From Streptomyces sp. Ag109_O5-10 (lineage in GTDB: Bacteria > Actinomycetota > Actinomycetes > Streptomycetales > Streptomycetaceae): DNA of 64,000 bases. Each line of letters opens with the position of its first letter. Positions within the stretch are counted from its first letter, which is position 1. Shown here in pieces: positions 1 through 7,386 of the stretch. Both the position numbers and the translations under genes were made by a program. The stretch lies in the NCBI RefSeq assembly GCF_900105755.1, contig NZ_FNTQ01000001.1, forward strand, positions 3,038,001 to 3,102,000, in the 5' to 3' direction. Below the pieces are notes generated by a model. It ran no database searches and was not told the origin of the DNA. It saw only the letters and a program-made list of their open reading frames with translations.

Positions 1-345
1 GTGCCCGTAGCCGGCTCCGAGACGGCGGATCTCCCCGACCAGGGTGGCGGTCGGCGACGAGGCGGAACTGAGCGAAATGTTGAGGAACCCGGGCCCGGTC
101 ACGACGACGTCCTCGACGCCGGCGCACTCCGCGAGCAGCGGCACCAGGATCTCCGCGACCAGTGCAGGCGGCTGCCCGGCGGGCCCGGCGAGCTGCAACG
201 CGACGTTGGTGGCGTAGTCCCCGCAGCCACCCGGCCCCGGCGGCGTCACCACGACCCGCTCCGGCACGGCCACATCGAGCTCCCCGGCGTCCACGGCACG
301 GCGCACCGCGCGCAGGACGGTACGGGAGAGCTCGACGGGAGTCAC
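1..345 (-). CDS. nrtL: ArgS-related anticodon-binding protein NrtL, N-terminal part (cut by window edge)
   Basis: The first 115 codons of a minus-strand gene starting GTG at 345 and running off the left edge. The visible part matches the N-terminal additional domain of arginyl-tRNA synthetases: it has GDYATNVALQLA near residues 43-54 and GPGFLNI near residue 92. From memory, genuine Streptomyces ArgS begins quite differently, and this N-terminus fits the paralogue annotated as NrtL. That subfamily call cannot be confirmed from 115 residues, and ArgS itself remains the alternative. It is core chromosome immediately left of the response regulator and tRNA-Arg, so it marks the intact side of the integration hotspot. 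No clear Shine-Dalgarno sequence precedes the GTG. Confidence 0.7.
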   Translation of the reverse strand, partial: MTPVELSRTVLRAVRRAVDAGELDVAVPERVVVTPPGPGGCGDYATNVALQLAGPAGQPPALVAEILVPLLAECAGVEDVVVTGPGFLNISLSSASSPTATLVGEIRRLGAGYGH

Positions 346-571
346 GGGACAAGCGTAGGGGAGGAGGGGGGTGGGTATGCGAGCCGGTTTGGCCAGGCTT
401 CCGGCATGTGGACGGTGCGGCGGGGGCAGCGGGGCGACGCCGCGGCGGCACCGGGGGCGACGCCGCAGGGGCAGCGAGGGGGACGCCGCGGCGGCAAGGA
501 GGGGGGCGCCGCGGCGGCAGCGAGGGGGCGCCCGGAGAGGCACCGGAGCTCAGGGACAGACGCAGCGGGGA
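346..571. repeat. GC-rich degenerate tandem repeats between nrtL and the response regulator
   Basis: From about 415 to 540 the sequence repeats variants of a roughly 20-35 bp unit built on GGCGACGCCGCGGCGGCA followed by purine-rich GCGAGGGGG. It is read here as a non-coding spacer. Open frames exist in several registers only because the composition is extreme. No promoter or protein was recognised. Confidence 0.5.
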
Positions 572-1021
572 TCAGGGATAGGCGGGGTTGCCCCCGGCCC
601 GCTCCCCCGAGAAGTGGACCTCGTCCCCCTCGCCCCTGCTCCGCCGCCGACGCTCGATCAACTCCCGCACCACCTGGACGAGTTCCGCGGGCTCGAAGGG
701 CTTGGCGAGAAACGCGTCGACGCCGACGTCGAGACCGGTCTCGACCTCGTGCTGCGTGCAGGCGCTGACGATGGCGAGCGGAAGATCGTGGGTCCGCGGA
801 TCCGCACGCAGCTGGGCAGCGGTCCGCAGCCCGTCGAGCCGAGGCATCACGACGTCGAGGGTGATCACGTCGGGACGCACCCGATGAACGACATCCAGAC
901 ACTCGGCACCGTCGGCCGCGGTCACGACCTCGATACCCTCCAGTTCGAGATTGACCCTGATCAGCTGCCGGATGACCTTGTTGTCGTCCACAACAAGCAC
1001 CCGGCCCGACGCCCCTGGCAC
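572..1021 (-). CDS. Single-domain response regulator (receiver)
   Basis: A 149-residue protein that is essentially one CheY-like receiver domain. It has the acidic pair in VLVVDDNK near residue 10, the phospho-acceptor Asp in LDVVMPRLDG near residue 55, and the conserved Lys in FLAKPF near residue 105. No output domain follows; the last 25 residues are Arg/Glu-rich. The GTG at 1021 is preferred because translation then enters the receiver fold directly; an upstream ATG at 1117 would add a basic tail with no recognisable domain. No histidine kinase is adjacent, so it is an orphan regulator, probably acting by protein-protein contact. It is co-directional with nrtL. Confidence 0.8.
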   Translation of the reverse strand: MPGASGRVLVVDDNKVIRQLIRVNLELEGIEVVTAADGAECLDVVHRVRPDVITLDVVMPRLDGLRTAAQLRADPRTHDLPLAIVSACTQHEVETGLDVGVDAFLAKPFEPAELVQVVRELIERRRRSRGEGDEVHFSGERAGGNPAYP

Positions 1022-1174
1022 AACTCGAGAGTAGGTCCGGACCGGCCACCGCGTCCGGGTTTTCCCGACTTCCACCCCCTCCGGGCGAGCACCCCCGCGA
1101 AACCCGTTCCTGATCACCCCGACCGAGCTGGTAGTGTTCTACCCGTCGCCGCGAGCAACAGCTCAAAGCCAGAC

Positions 1175-1246
1175 GCCCCCGTAGCTCAGGGGATAGAGCA
1201 ACGGCCTCCGGAGCCGTGTGCGCAGGTTCGAATCCTGCCGGGGGCA
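1175..1246 (+). tRNA. tRNA-Arg (anticodon CCG)
   Basis: Cloverleaf built by eye. The acceptor stem GCCCCCG (1175-1181) pairs with CGGGGGC (1239-1245), with discriminator A at 1246. The D-arm starts TAGCTCAGG. The anticodon stem ACGGC/GCCGT holds the loop CTCCGGA with anticodon CCG. The T-arm contains GGTTCGAATCC. CCA is not encoded. The 3' half from 1203 is the crossover target for the integrated element: the same 47 bp recurs at 22779, and degraded copies recur at 32.66 and 38.05 kb. Integration regenerates an intact tRNA on the left, so this copy should be functional. Confidence 0.96.
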
Positions 1247-1249
1247 CCC
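1203..1249 (+). repeat. attL / tRNA-Arg 3' end, direct repeat copy 1
   Basis: The 47 bp beginning GGCCTCCGGAGCC and ending GGGGGCACCC overlaps the tRNA anticodon loop through its 3' end. It is identical to 22779-22825. The similarity continues past the core through the tRNA terminator to about 1325. Confidence 0.93.
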
Positions 1250-1264
1250 CTTATGAGGTGCCCA

Positions 1265-1304
1265 AAGACCCCGTCACCAGCGGAAACGCTGAGGCCGGGG
1301 TCTT
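1265..1304 (+). terminator. Rho-independent terminator after tRNA-Arg
   Basis: Stem AAGACCCCG (1265-1273) with CGGGGTCTT (1296-1304) and an inner stem CAGCG-GAAA-CGCTG. The downstream tract is TCTTCTTG. The same hairpin is duplicated behind the att copies at 22.8 and 40.8 kb and, degraded, at 38.1 kb. Confidence 0.8.
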
Positions 1305-1421
1305 CTTGCATGTGCAGGCGTATGCGGCGTTGGGCAGCACTATGACGGCCTCTGTGGACTATTTGTGGACAGGATCTTGGAGCATCGACCCAGGTCAGCC
1401 CACCGATTCAGCCGAAGCCCA

Positions 1422-1805
1422 TTATCCGGCGTCCGGCCACTCTTCGGGAGCATGAGGCGGCTCGGGCTCGTTCAGCCGCTCGGCCTGCCGGGCGTTCTCC
1501 CCTCGCAGGCTCGTCAACCACGGCCAGAGATCCGGGAGGGACTGCTCAGGACAGGCAAGACGATGCTCGATGCGGCACCGCTGGAACGGCTCGGCAGGAC
1601 AGACGCCGTACACCGCCACTCGCCCGTCGGACGTCTCGATCCACCGGTACTCCGCCGGCACCAGGTGGGCGAGCGGAGCCATGTCGGGCTCCAACAGCAC
1701 CCAGTCGTGTTCGATCGTCGCCACGCGTTCCTGTGGCAGACCGCAGTACGGGCACATCAGCCGTGACTCGCCCAGCCTGCGCGTCGACTTTTTGGAAGCC
1801 CCCAT
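1422..1805 (-). CDS. DUF6083 family protein (small Cys-containing protein)
   Basis: A 127-residue protein starting ATG at 1805. It has a basic N-terminus, then MCPYCGLPQE (a CxxC pair near residues 18-21), YRWIETSDGRVAVYGVCP around the middle, and CRIEHRLACPEQSLPDLWPW further on. The further Cys/His residues suggest a metal-binding small domain. The pattern matches the actinobacterial DUF6083 family as remembered; its function is unknown. It sits at the left end of the AICE between attL and the IS30 element, where such elements often carry accessory genes. The ATG is chosen because the longer upstream frame is proline/arginine-rich shadow sequence. Confidence 0.65.
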   Translation of the reverse strand: MGASKKSTRRLGESRLMCPYCGLPQERVATIEHDWVLLEPDMAPLAHLVPAEYRWIETSDGRVAVYGVCPAEPFQRCRIEHRLACPEQSLPDLWPWLTSLRGENARQAERLNEPEPPHAPEEWPDAG

Positions 1806-1953
1806 ATAGCGAGGGTCGGCACTCTGTCCGACCGCGCGTAGAGGGCGAATCGGACGGGACGCCTGGGGTGCCCGGGCAGCAGCGAGAGGGAAAGTGACGC
1901 GAAAGGTGCATCCAGCAACCGACGGCTTAGGGAGTGCGGCCGGTACACGACGA

Positions 1954-1980
1954 AGCCCCCAACCCGTAAAGGCAAGTTCT
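1954..1980. terminator. Left arm of a long terminator-like inverted repeat, split by IS30
   Basis: This segment pairs with 3421-3444. The outer part AGCCCCCAACC pairs with GGCTGGGGGCT (one G-U on the minus transcript), and inner segments AAGTTCT/AGAATCC also pair. Without the IS it would form a hairpin with a tiny loop just past the 3' end of int, so it is read as the int terminator. Confidence 0.6.
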
Positions 1981-1983
1981 ACT

Positions 1984-3417
1984 GATCCCCGCAACACCCT
2001 GGAGTTCAGGGAGCTGCGGGGATCGTGGATTTCGAGGTGTTGAAGGCGAGGTTCTTCGAGGCGCTGGACCGGGAGGGCGGCAGCGTTACCCTGGCGGCTC
2101 GGGCAGTCGGGGTGAACCGCAACACGGCGTTCGGGTGGGCCCGTAAGGCCGGTGTCCGCGGTCGTGGGAAGCCCGGCAGGTCTGGCCATCAAGGCCGGGC
2201 GGAGTACGAGCGGCTGCGTGCGGCTGGAGTTCGGCGCCGGGATGCCGCCGCGCAGGTCGGCGTCCACGAGCGCACCGCCGAGGACTGGGACCAGGGCATC
2301 CGCCAGATCGGCCACTCCCGGCTGCGTCCTGACGGACGCTTGATCGTCTATAAGACCGGTGTGACCATCATCAAGCCGCCGCTTCTCGCAGCGGTCGACG
2401 CGCAGCTGCACCCCCGGTTTCTGACCGTGACCGAGCGGGAGACGATCGCTGACATGCACCGGGCCGGCCACTCGTTGAGGGCGATAGGGCGGGCTCTGGG
2501 GCGGCCGGCGTCCACGGTCAAGCGGGAGATCGACACCCGGGCGGTCGACGGCGTCTACCGGCCGCACAGGGCCCAGCGGGCATGGGCCGAGAGCCGCGCC
2601 CGGCCCAAGGCATCCAAGCTCGCCGCAGACGGTCCGCTGCGTCGATACGTTGAGGACAGGCTGCGCGAACGCTGGTCACCGGAGCAGATCAGTCACACTG
2701 CGGCCATCGAGTTCCCCGACGACGAGAGTATGCGGGTGAGTCCGGAGACGATCTACCAGGCCATCTACGTCCAGGCCCGAGGCGGCCTGCGCCGCCAGGT
2801 CGCGGTCGCGCTGCGCACCGGGCGCACCCGCCGCAAGCCTCACCGCAGCCCGGAGCAGCGCACTCGCCGCTTCTTCGACGAGATGGTGATGATCTCCGAG
2901 CGGCCGCCGGAGGTTGAGGACCGAGCGATTCCCGGTCATTGGGAAGGCGATCTGATCGTCGGCCCACGCAGCGAGAGCGCGATAGTGACCCTGGTCGAGC
3001 GCTCCACCCGCTACGTCATGCTCGGACATCTGCCCGGCGGACACACGGCCGGGGAAGTCCGCGATGTGCTGGTGCCGCTGATCCAGGCCCTGCCCGAGCA
3101 CTTGCGCGGTTCGCTGACCTGGGATCAGGGCTGCGAAATGGCCGCGCACAAGCAGTTCACCGTGGCCACCGGCGTGCCGGTCTACTTCTGCGACCCCCAC
3201 TCGCCCTGGCAGCGCGGCTCGAATGAGAACACGAACGGCCTGCTTCGGCAGTACTTCCCCAAGGGCACCGACCTGTCCGCGCACAGTCCCGCAGACCTTG
3301 AACACGTCGCCCAGCAGCTCAACGGTCGGCCACGCAAGACGCTCGGCTGGAGAACCCCAGCCGAGCGTCTGCGTGATCTACTGATGGCCGCATAAGCCAT
3401 CAGGTGTTGCGGGGATC
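1984..3417 (+). mobile_element. IS30-family insertion sequence, apparently intact
   Basis: A 1434-bp element with 15-bp perfect terminal inverted repeats GATCCCCGCAACACC (1984-1998) and its complement (3403-3417). One transposase gene nearly fills it. Flanks are ACT and CCG, so no clear target duplication is visible. It lies in the loop of a palindromic terminator-like target, which fits the family's known taste for inverted-repeat targets. Confidence 0.88.
2025..3395 (+). CDS. IS30-family transposase
   Basis: A 456-residue transposase. The N-terminal third has two helix-turn-helix-like segments (VTLAARAVGVNRNTAFGWA near 20-38 and LRAIGRALGRPASTVKREI near 160-178). The C-terminal half carries the DDE catalytic core: D in GHWEGDLIVG near 305, D in LTWDQGCEM near 365, and E in RGSNENTNGLLRQYFPKG near 400. 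Length and motif order are normal for the family and no frameshift is seen, so it should be active. The GTG at 2025 lies only 41 bp inside the left inverted repeat. It is transcribed toward int, so readthrough could produce int antisense RNA. Confidence 0.93.
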   Translation: MDFEVLKARFFEALDREGGSVTLAARAVGVNRNTAFGWARKAGVRGRGKPGRSGHQGRAEYERLRAAGVRRRDAAAQVGVHERTAEDWDQGIRQIGHSRLRPDGRLIVYKTGVTIIKPPLLAAVDAQLHPRFLTVTERETIADMHRAGHSLRAIGRALGRPASTVKREIDTRAVDGVYRPHRAQRAWAESRARPKASKLAADGPLRRYVEDRLRERWSPEQISHTAAIEFPDDESMRVSPETIYQAIYVQARGGLRRQVAVALRTGRTRRKPHRSPEQRTRRFFDEMVMISERPPEVEDRAIPGHWEGDLIVGPRSESAIVTLVERSTRYVMLGHLPGGHTAGEVRDVLVPLIQALPEHLRGSLTWDQGCEMAAHKQFTVATGVPVYFCDPHSPWQRGSNENTNGLLRQYFPKGTDLSAHSPADLEHVAQQLNGRPRKTLGWRTPAERLRDLLMAA

Positions 3418-3420
3418 CCG

Positions 3421-3444
3421 AGAATCCGCCAAAGGCTGGGGGCT
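3421..3444. terminator. Right arm of the split terminator-like inverted repeat
   Basis: This is the partner of 1954-1980, immediately outside the right IS30 end and 20 bp downstream of the int stop codon. The IS therefore separates the two arms by about 1.44 kb. Confidence 0.6.
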
Positions 3445-3463
3445 GTTCGCCGAGCGACCCAAT

Positions 3464-4837
3464 TCACTCGTACTCGCTCAGGAGATCTTCAATCTTCCGG
3501 TTGGCGATCTCCTGCCGCCCGTCGATGCACTTCGCATAGCGGCCGAGCAGGACTTCAACGCTGTTTCCTGCCCGCTGGGCCACCTCGGTCGGGTCTACGC
3601 CGGAGTTGAGCCAGGTGGATAAGGCCGAGTGCCGGAGGTCGTACGGCCGAGCAGCGAGTGGTGATTCGACCGCGGCCGGCGGAAAGGCCAGCGTCCGAGC
3701 CTCCTGCCAAACGCGGTAGTACGTCGACGAGCCGACCACTCCCCCACGCTCGTTCGTGAACAACCGCCCGTCCTCAGCAGTGCCGAAGGTGTCGAGGTGC
3801 TGCTTGAGAATGACGACGAGCTGAGGCGGAATCGGAACGAGCCGGACCTCCTCGGCAGGGCGATTCTTGAGACCCCGGTCGTCGTGAGTCTCGCCCGAGT
3901 CCGTCCACTGCTTTCCGGCACTGGGCCGCGTCCGGTTCAAGAGCGCCGTACCCCAGCCGCGTTCTGGCAGCTTCAGGTCTGCTTCGCTGAGCGCCACCGC
4001 CTCAGCCGGCCGGAAGGCTCCGTAGTACATGCAGGCGAACAGGCCGACGAGTCGACGACCGCGGGCCCGGTCGTACCCGCCGACGTACGACACGGCCGTC
4101 AGCAGAGCACGTGCCTGCTCGGGGTTGGCGACCACGCGCGGGTCGACCTCTCCGGCGACCTTCGGCTTCTTCCACCGGATCTGGGCCACCGGGCTCTCTT
4201 TGAACTCCCCGAGGTCCACCGCGTAGTGCAAAGCGTTGACCAGGGTTCGCCGCTTACGCCGGACGGTCTCCGCGGCTGCAGCGGTTCCGTCGAGCTTCAG
4301 CCTCAGCGAGTCCAGGACCGTCCTTGCCAGGGCAGCATCACCGAGGTCTGCCAGAGGTCGCGAAGCTTTCGAGACCCAGCTCAGAGTGTTCGCGACGTCA
4401 TCGGGCAACTCGCGCTCATCGGGCCCGGGAAGGACAAACGCCCAGTTGCGGAGCGTCTTCCTGATCAGCTCTTCAGGCGGCTGGCCAGGTCGGTCGTCCA
4501 AGAGAGCCATGGTCACCGCCGTCAGCGACTCGTTGATCCCACTGCGCGTGTTGGGAGCAGCGTGGGGCCACTTCATTGCGAGGTACCTCAGAGCAAAGGC
4601 GTACCAGCTCATCGAAGCTGCCTTTTCGACCATCGAGTCAGGCAACCCGCTGGCGGTGTCGAACCCCTCACCCCCATGCGCGGCCTGGAGCAGTTTGGAT
4701 CGGTAGTGATCCGCCAGCCCTTTGGTCCGAAACTGTTCCGAGAACACGTTCCCCGCGACGACCCACCGAACGTCATAGGACGACTTCTTCGTGTTCCGCT
4801 TACGAACGCCCCACACCTTTACGTCCAGAGACTTCAC
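3464..4837 (-). CDS. int: Tyrosine site-specific integrase
   Basis: A 457-residue phage-type integrase that recombines attP with the tRNA-Arg 3' end. The catalytic core is in the C-terminal half: Arg I in YYGAFRPAEAV near residue 275, the second box as YDLRHSAL near 399 (Tyr replaces the usual first His, common in actinobacterial integrases), and the nucleophile Tyr in LGRYAKC near 432. The GTG at 4837 overlaps the xis stop as GTGA, which suggests translational coupling; a GTG/ATG nine codons upstream is possible. Degenerate relatives of its C-terminus occur at 23.6 and 28.3 kb. Its own terminator appears to be disrupted by IS30. Confidence 0.93.
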   Translation of the reverse strand: MKSLDVKVWGVRKRNTKKSSYDVRWVVAGNVFSEQFRTKGLADHYRSKLLQAAHGGEGFDTASGLPDSMVEKAASMSWYAFALRYLAMKWPHAAPNTRSGINESLTAVTMALLDDRPGQPPEELIRKTLRNWAFVLPGPDERELPDDVANTLSWVSKASRPLADLGDAALARTVLDSLRLKLDGTAAAAETVRRKRRTLVNALHYAVDLGEFKESPVAQIRWKKPKVAGEVDPRVVANPEQARALLTAVSYVGGYDRARGRRLVGLFACMYYGAFRPAEAVALSEADLKLPERGWGTALLNRTRPSAGKQWTDSGETHDDRGLKNRPAEEVRLVPIPPQLVVILKQHLDTFGTAEDGRLFTNERGGVVGSSTYYRVWQEARTLAFPPAAVESPLAARPYDLRHSALSTWLNSGVDPTEVAQRAGNSVEVLLGRYAKCIDGRQEIANRKIEDLLSEYE

Positions 4838-5019
4838 GCTGCTGCCTCCAGTTGCCGCAACCACGTGGTGAAGTCGCTCCGCCAGACCCTGAGCTCCCCG
4901 TTGGGCAGCTTGAACGAAGCTGGCCCATGTCCCAGCTCACGCCAGCGGTAGAACGTCCGTCGAGACACTCCGCCGAGCTCGCTAAGGATCTGCGGGACGG
5001 TCATCAGCTCGTCTTTCAC
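4834..5019 (-). CDS. xis: Excisionase / AlpA-type helix-turn-helix protein
   Basis: A 61-residue protein with the winged-helix pattern MTVPQILSELGGVSRRTFYRWRELG and a wing segment ending LRVWRSDFTTWL, typical of recombination directionality factors and DNA-binding MerR/AlpA helix 17 domains. It precedes int with a 4-bp overlap, the standard AICE arrangement, so it would bend attL/attR and bias Int toward excision. The ATG at 5019 lies just beyond the rep stop (5021), so rep-xis-int probably form one transcript. Confidence 0.85.
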   Translation of the reverse strand: MKDELMTVPQILSELGGVSRRTFYRWRELGHGPASFKLPNGELRVWRSDFTTWLRQLEAAA

Positions 5020-5020
5020 G

Positions 5021-6382
5021 TCAGGCTCCTTCCAAAGCGGAGAGTTCTTCGCGGGCGGTTTCGCGGTTGTGCTGGAGGTCGCGAGCGATGGTGGCGGCGA
5101 GGGCGGATTCGCCGGGGGTGTGACCGTGGCCTGCGTACTGCCAGTCGGCGAGGACGAGGACGGTGTCCGGCTCGCGCTCCTCCAGACCGAGGGCCTGCCG
5201 TTCCTGCGCGGCGCGGAAGTCGGCGCGGGCCTGGCGGAGTTCGCCGAGGGTGGTGGAGTAGCGGCGCGACTTGGAGGAGAAGTGGCCGCGGAACCCGAGC
5301 ATGTGCGCCCAGGCCCACAGGCGCCGGTCGGGGTAGAGCGGATCGAGCTGCTTGCAGGCTTCGATCAGGCGGCGGGTGTGGTCGGGGACCTGGTGGCGGT
5401 CGAGTTCGGAGAGTTCGCCGATGCGGCGGTCCAGGGTGCCGGTGTTCTCGGCGGCCTTGGTGGCGTACTTGGCGACGTAGGAGGCAACGGCCTGTTCGGT
5501 GATGTCGGAGCCGTCGCCGAAGGCCTTCACTGGGCGCACGTCGAGCTGGGTGCCCCAGCGGAAGGTCCGGGCGGGCTGGTCATCGGCGGCCGGGGCGGAG
5601 ACCGAGGTATAGGAGTGCGCCGCGGCGGCGTGGATCGCGTCCGTGAGGAGGCCGACGCTGGCCCAGGACGGGGGCGGGGTGTCGGGTCCCTCGGGTCCGT
5701 CGATGCGGATGACGGCGTGGAAGTGCAGGGCGCCGCGCTTCTGGAATTCGGCGACCTTGCCGTAGGAGAGCCGGGCCGACTCCTTCAGTTCCCGTTGTGT
5801 CAGGCCGGCGCGGGCGGCGATCTCGCGGCGGAGGCGGTTGGTGAAGCGCTGCCAGAGGTCGCCCGCGTGGTTGTTGAAGAGGACGGCTCCCGCGTAGTCG
5901 TACGTCGCGGGATCGAGGGCCGTGCCGAGCGTGGGATCGGCCGCGGGGTGGTGGGTGCCGCAGCGGCAAACGCCTCGGTCGGGCCGGTTGTGGACGGGGC
6001 CGAAGGACGGGGCGGTGAGGGTGGCGAAGACGCGGGGGTGGTCGCGGACGGTGGAGGGGATGTCGCGGCGGTCGTCTCCGGCGAGGCCTGCGCGGATGAG
6101 GTGGTAGGTGTCGCCCGCGTAGGTGAAGGCGCAGGAGGGGCAGCGGGAGGCGCGGCGGTTGCCGCAGGCGACGCGGAGGCGTCCGCCCGGCTCGCTCTCG
6201 GTGGAGTAGTGGTGGAGGGTTTCGCCAGTGGTCTTGTCCTTGGTGAGGGTCCAGCCGGTGAGGTGGATGGGGTCGGCGCATCCTCCGGTGCGCTTGATCT
6301 GGTCGTGCCAGCGGTCGTAGTCGTCGGCCGAAGCCACCCTCAGCAGGTCGCCGAGGGTGGTCGGGTCGAGCAGGTCAGGCAC
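5021..6382 (-). CDS. rep: RepSA-like rolling-circle replication initiator
   Basis: A protein of about 453 residues. It has a Cys-rich N-terminal segment (CGNRRASRCPSC, later CRCGTHHP), the HUH metal-binding motif in GALHFHAVIR near residue 220, and the catalytic Tyr region in VASYVAKYATK near 300, as in the pSAM2/pIJ101 initiators. It nicks the double-strand origin so that the excised element replicates transiently. The GTG at 6382 overlaps the upstream small gene by 8 bp and is preferred over the in-frame ATG at 6478, which adds a Pro/Ala-rich stretch inside that gene. Confidence 0.9.
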   Translation of the reverse strand: MPDLLDPTTLGDLLRVASADDYDRWHDQIKRTGGCADPIHLTGWTLTKDKTTGETLHHYSTESEPGGRLRVACGNRRASRCPSCAFTYAGDTYHLIRAGLAGDDRRDIPSTVRDHPRVFATLTAPSFGPVHNRPDRGVCRCGTHHPAADPTLGTALDPATYDYAGAVLFNNHAGDLWQRFTNRLRREIAARAGLTQRELKESARLSYGKVAEFQKRGALHFHAVIRIDGPEGPDTPPPSWASVGLLTDAIHAAAAHSYTSVSAPAADDQPARTFRWGTQLDVRPVKAFGDGSDITEQAVASYVAKYATKAAENTGTLDRRIGELSELDRHQVPDHTRRLIEACKQLDPLYPDRRLWAWAHMLGFRGHFSSKSRRYSTTLGELRQARADFRAAQERQALGLEEREPDTVLVLADWQYAGHGHTPGESALAATIARDLQHNRETAREELSALEGA

Positions 6383-6560
6383 GCGCGGCCTCCCGTGCTC
6401 GGGTGGTGCGGGCGGTGCCGGTGCCGTGGCAGGCCGGGCAGTGGGCCGTGATGGTGCGCAGGTGGCCGTGGTGGTCACGGCCGCCGAGGGTGATGGCGGC
6501 GGAGGCGAAGCCGTCGCAGGCCGGGCAGATACGGGACGGCGGTCGGGTGCGGTGCGTCAT
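6375..6560 (-). CDS. Small zinc-ribbon-like protein
   Basis: A 61-residue basic protein with two CPAC pairs, CPACDGF near residue 13 and CPACHGTGTA near residue 42. The spacing resembles a DnaJ-type zinc ribbon. It overlaps the start of rep, so it is probably translationally coupled. Comparable small genes precede rep in many AICEs. Its function is unknown; DNA or protein binding is inferred from the metal-ligand pattern only. Confidence 0.65.
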   Translation of the reverse strand: MTHRTRPPSRICPACDGFASAAITLGGRDHHGHLRTITAHCPACHGTGTARTTRAREAARA

Positions 6561-6648
6561 GCTGGGGGTTCCTTCCGGTTGCGAGATCGGGATGGGGCAC
6601 GGCTCCCGGGCGGCGGAGACTTGGCGGTTGAGGCCGCCCGAGGGCCGG

Positions 6649-6984
6649 TCAGCGGCGCTTGCCCTCGGCAGTGATGAGCGAGCGGATGACCAAGGCGCAG
6701 ATCGCGACGGATGCGCCGGTGATGGCGACGGCGAGGAGCATCGAGACCAGGACGGCGCCGACGACCAGGACCACGGCGGTGCCGCTGCCGACGAGGGCGA
6801 TGACGGCGCCGGGGGTGAGCTGCACGGTCGGCCGGGCCGGGACCGGGGCCGGAGAGACGACCGGGGCGGGCGCCGGGGCCTGCGTGGTGTGCTGGTGGAG
6901 GACGGCGGTGGGTTCGACGACTCGGGCGGGCGGGGTGACCAGGCCGGTGGGTTGGGGCATGGTCGGGATCTTGGGGCGGAGCAT
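6649..6984 (-). CDS. Spd-type spread protein (membrane)
   Basis: A 111-residue protein. A Pro-rich N-terminal half (VVSPAPVPARPTVQLTP) is followed by two strong hydrophobic helices (GAVIALVGSGTAVVLVVGAV and a second through SVAICALVIR) and the tail RSLITAEGKRR. The ATG at 6984 has an AAAGGAG ribosome-binding site. Composition and location between tra and rep match SpdD/SpdB-like proteins, which help spread transferred DNA between mycelial compartments. Confidence 0.7.
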   Translation of the reverse strand: MLRPKIPTMPQPTGLVTPPARVVEPTAVLHQHTTQAPAPAPVVSPAPVPARPTVQLTPGAVIALVGSGTAVVLVVGAVLVSMLLAVAITGASVAICALVIRSLITAEGKRR

Positions 6985-7007
6985 GGCGGTTCTCCTTTCG
7001 CGGGCGG

Positions 7008-7163
7008 TTACTTGACGGCGGTGTCGATGGCGGGGGCGAGCAGGCTGTCGGCGAGGAGGTAGCCGCCGAGGAGCAGGACGGCGACGAGCCACCAGGGCGG
7101 GCGGATGAGCTTGATGCCGAGCCAGCCGACGACGAGGAGGGCGAGCCAGAGCGGGACCTGCAC
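7008..7163 (-). CDS. 51-residue membrane protein in the transfer operon
   Basis: A GTG at 7163 with a good AAGGAG upstream opens a 51-residue frame: VQVPLWLALLVVGWLGIKLI, then PPWWLVAVLLLGGYLLADS and a short tail ending DTAVK. It forms two hydrophobic helices separated by a Pro-Trp turn. It fits tightly between the two neighbouring Spd/transfer genes. It is probably a small Spd-type protein; no family was recognised. Confidence 0.65.
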   Translation of the reverse strand: MQVPLWLALLVVGWLGIKLIRPPWWLVAVLLLGGYLLADSLLAPAIDTAVK

Positions 7164-7175
7164 GGGGTGGGCTCC

Positions 7176-7367
7176 TTAGCGGGCGGTGCAGCGGTGGGTG
7201 CGGGCGGCGAGCTGGGCGGCGGACTGGCTGGAGTAGTCGGCGGACCAGCCGCAGCGGTCGTTGGTGCACACGGCGGCGTGCTTGGTGTGGCCGTGGCGGT
7301 CGCGGTGGGTGCCGATCTGCACGGGGCCGATCCGCATGACGGAGTGGAAGTGGTCACGGGCGGGCAT
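7176..7367 (-). CDS. Mobile element transfer protein (small)
   Basis: A 63-residue protein with FHSVMRIGPVQIGTHRDR, then a CTNDRCGW pair and a final THRC. This matches the short proteins annotated as mobile element transfer protein in Streptomyces AICEs. The Cys/His arrangement could bind zinc. It lies between the spdB-like gene and the small membrane gene, consistent with a shared transfer operon. Confidence 0.75.
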   Translation of the reverse strand: MPARDHFHSVMRIGPVQIGTHRDRHGHTKHAAVCTNDRCGWSADYSSQSAAQLAARTHRCTAR

Positions 7368-7386
7368 GTCGGTCAGTCCTTCCGGG

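Noticed and set aside
415..540. Tandem GC repeats as a CRISPR-like array
   Set aside because: Units vary in length and sequence with no unique spacers; it is low-complexity sequence.
5069..6451. 460-codon Val/Gly-rich frame antisense to rep
   Set aside because: Rep has HUH and Tyr motifs on the opposite strand; this frame has no domain or ribosome-binding site.
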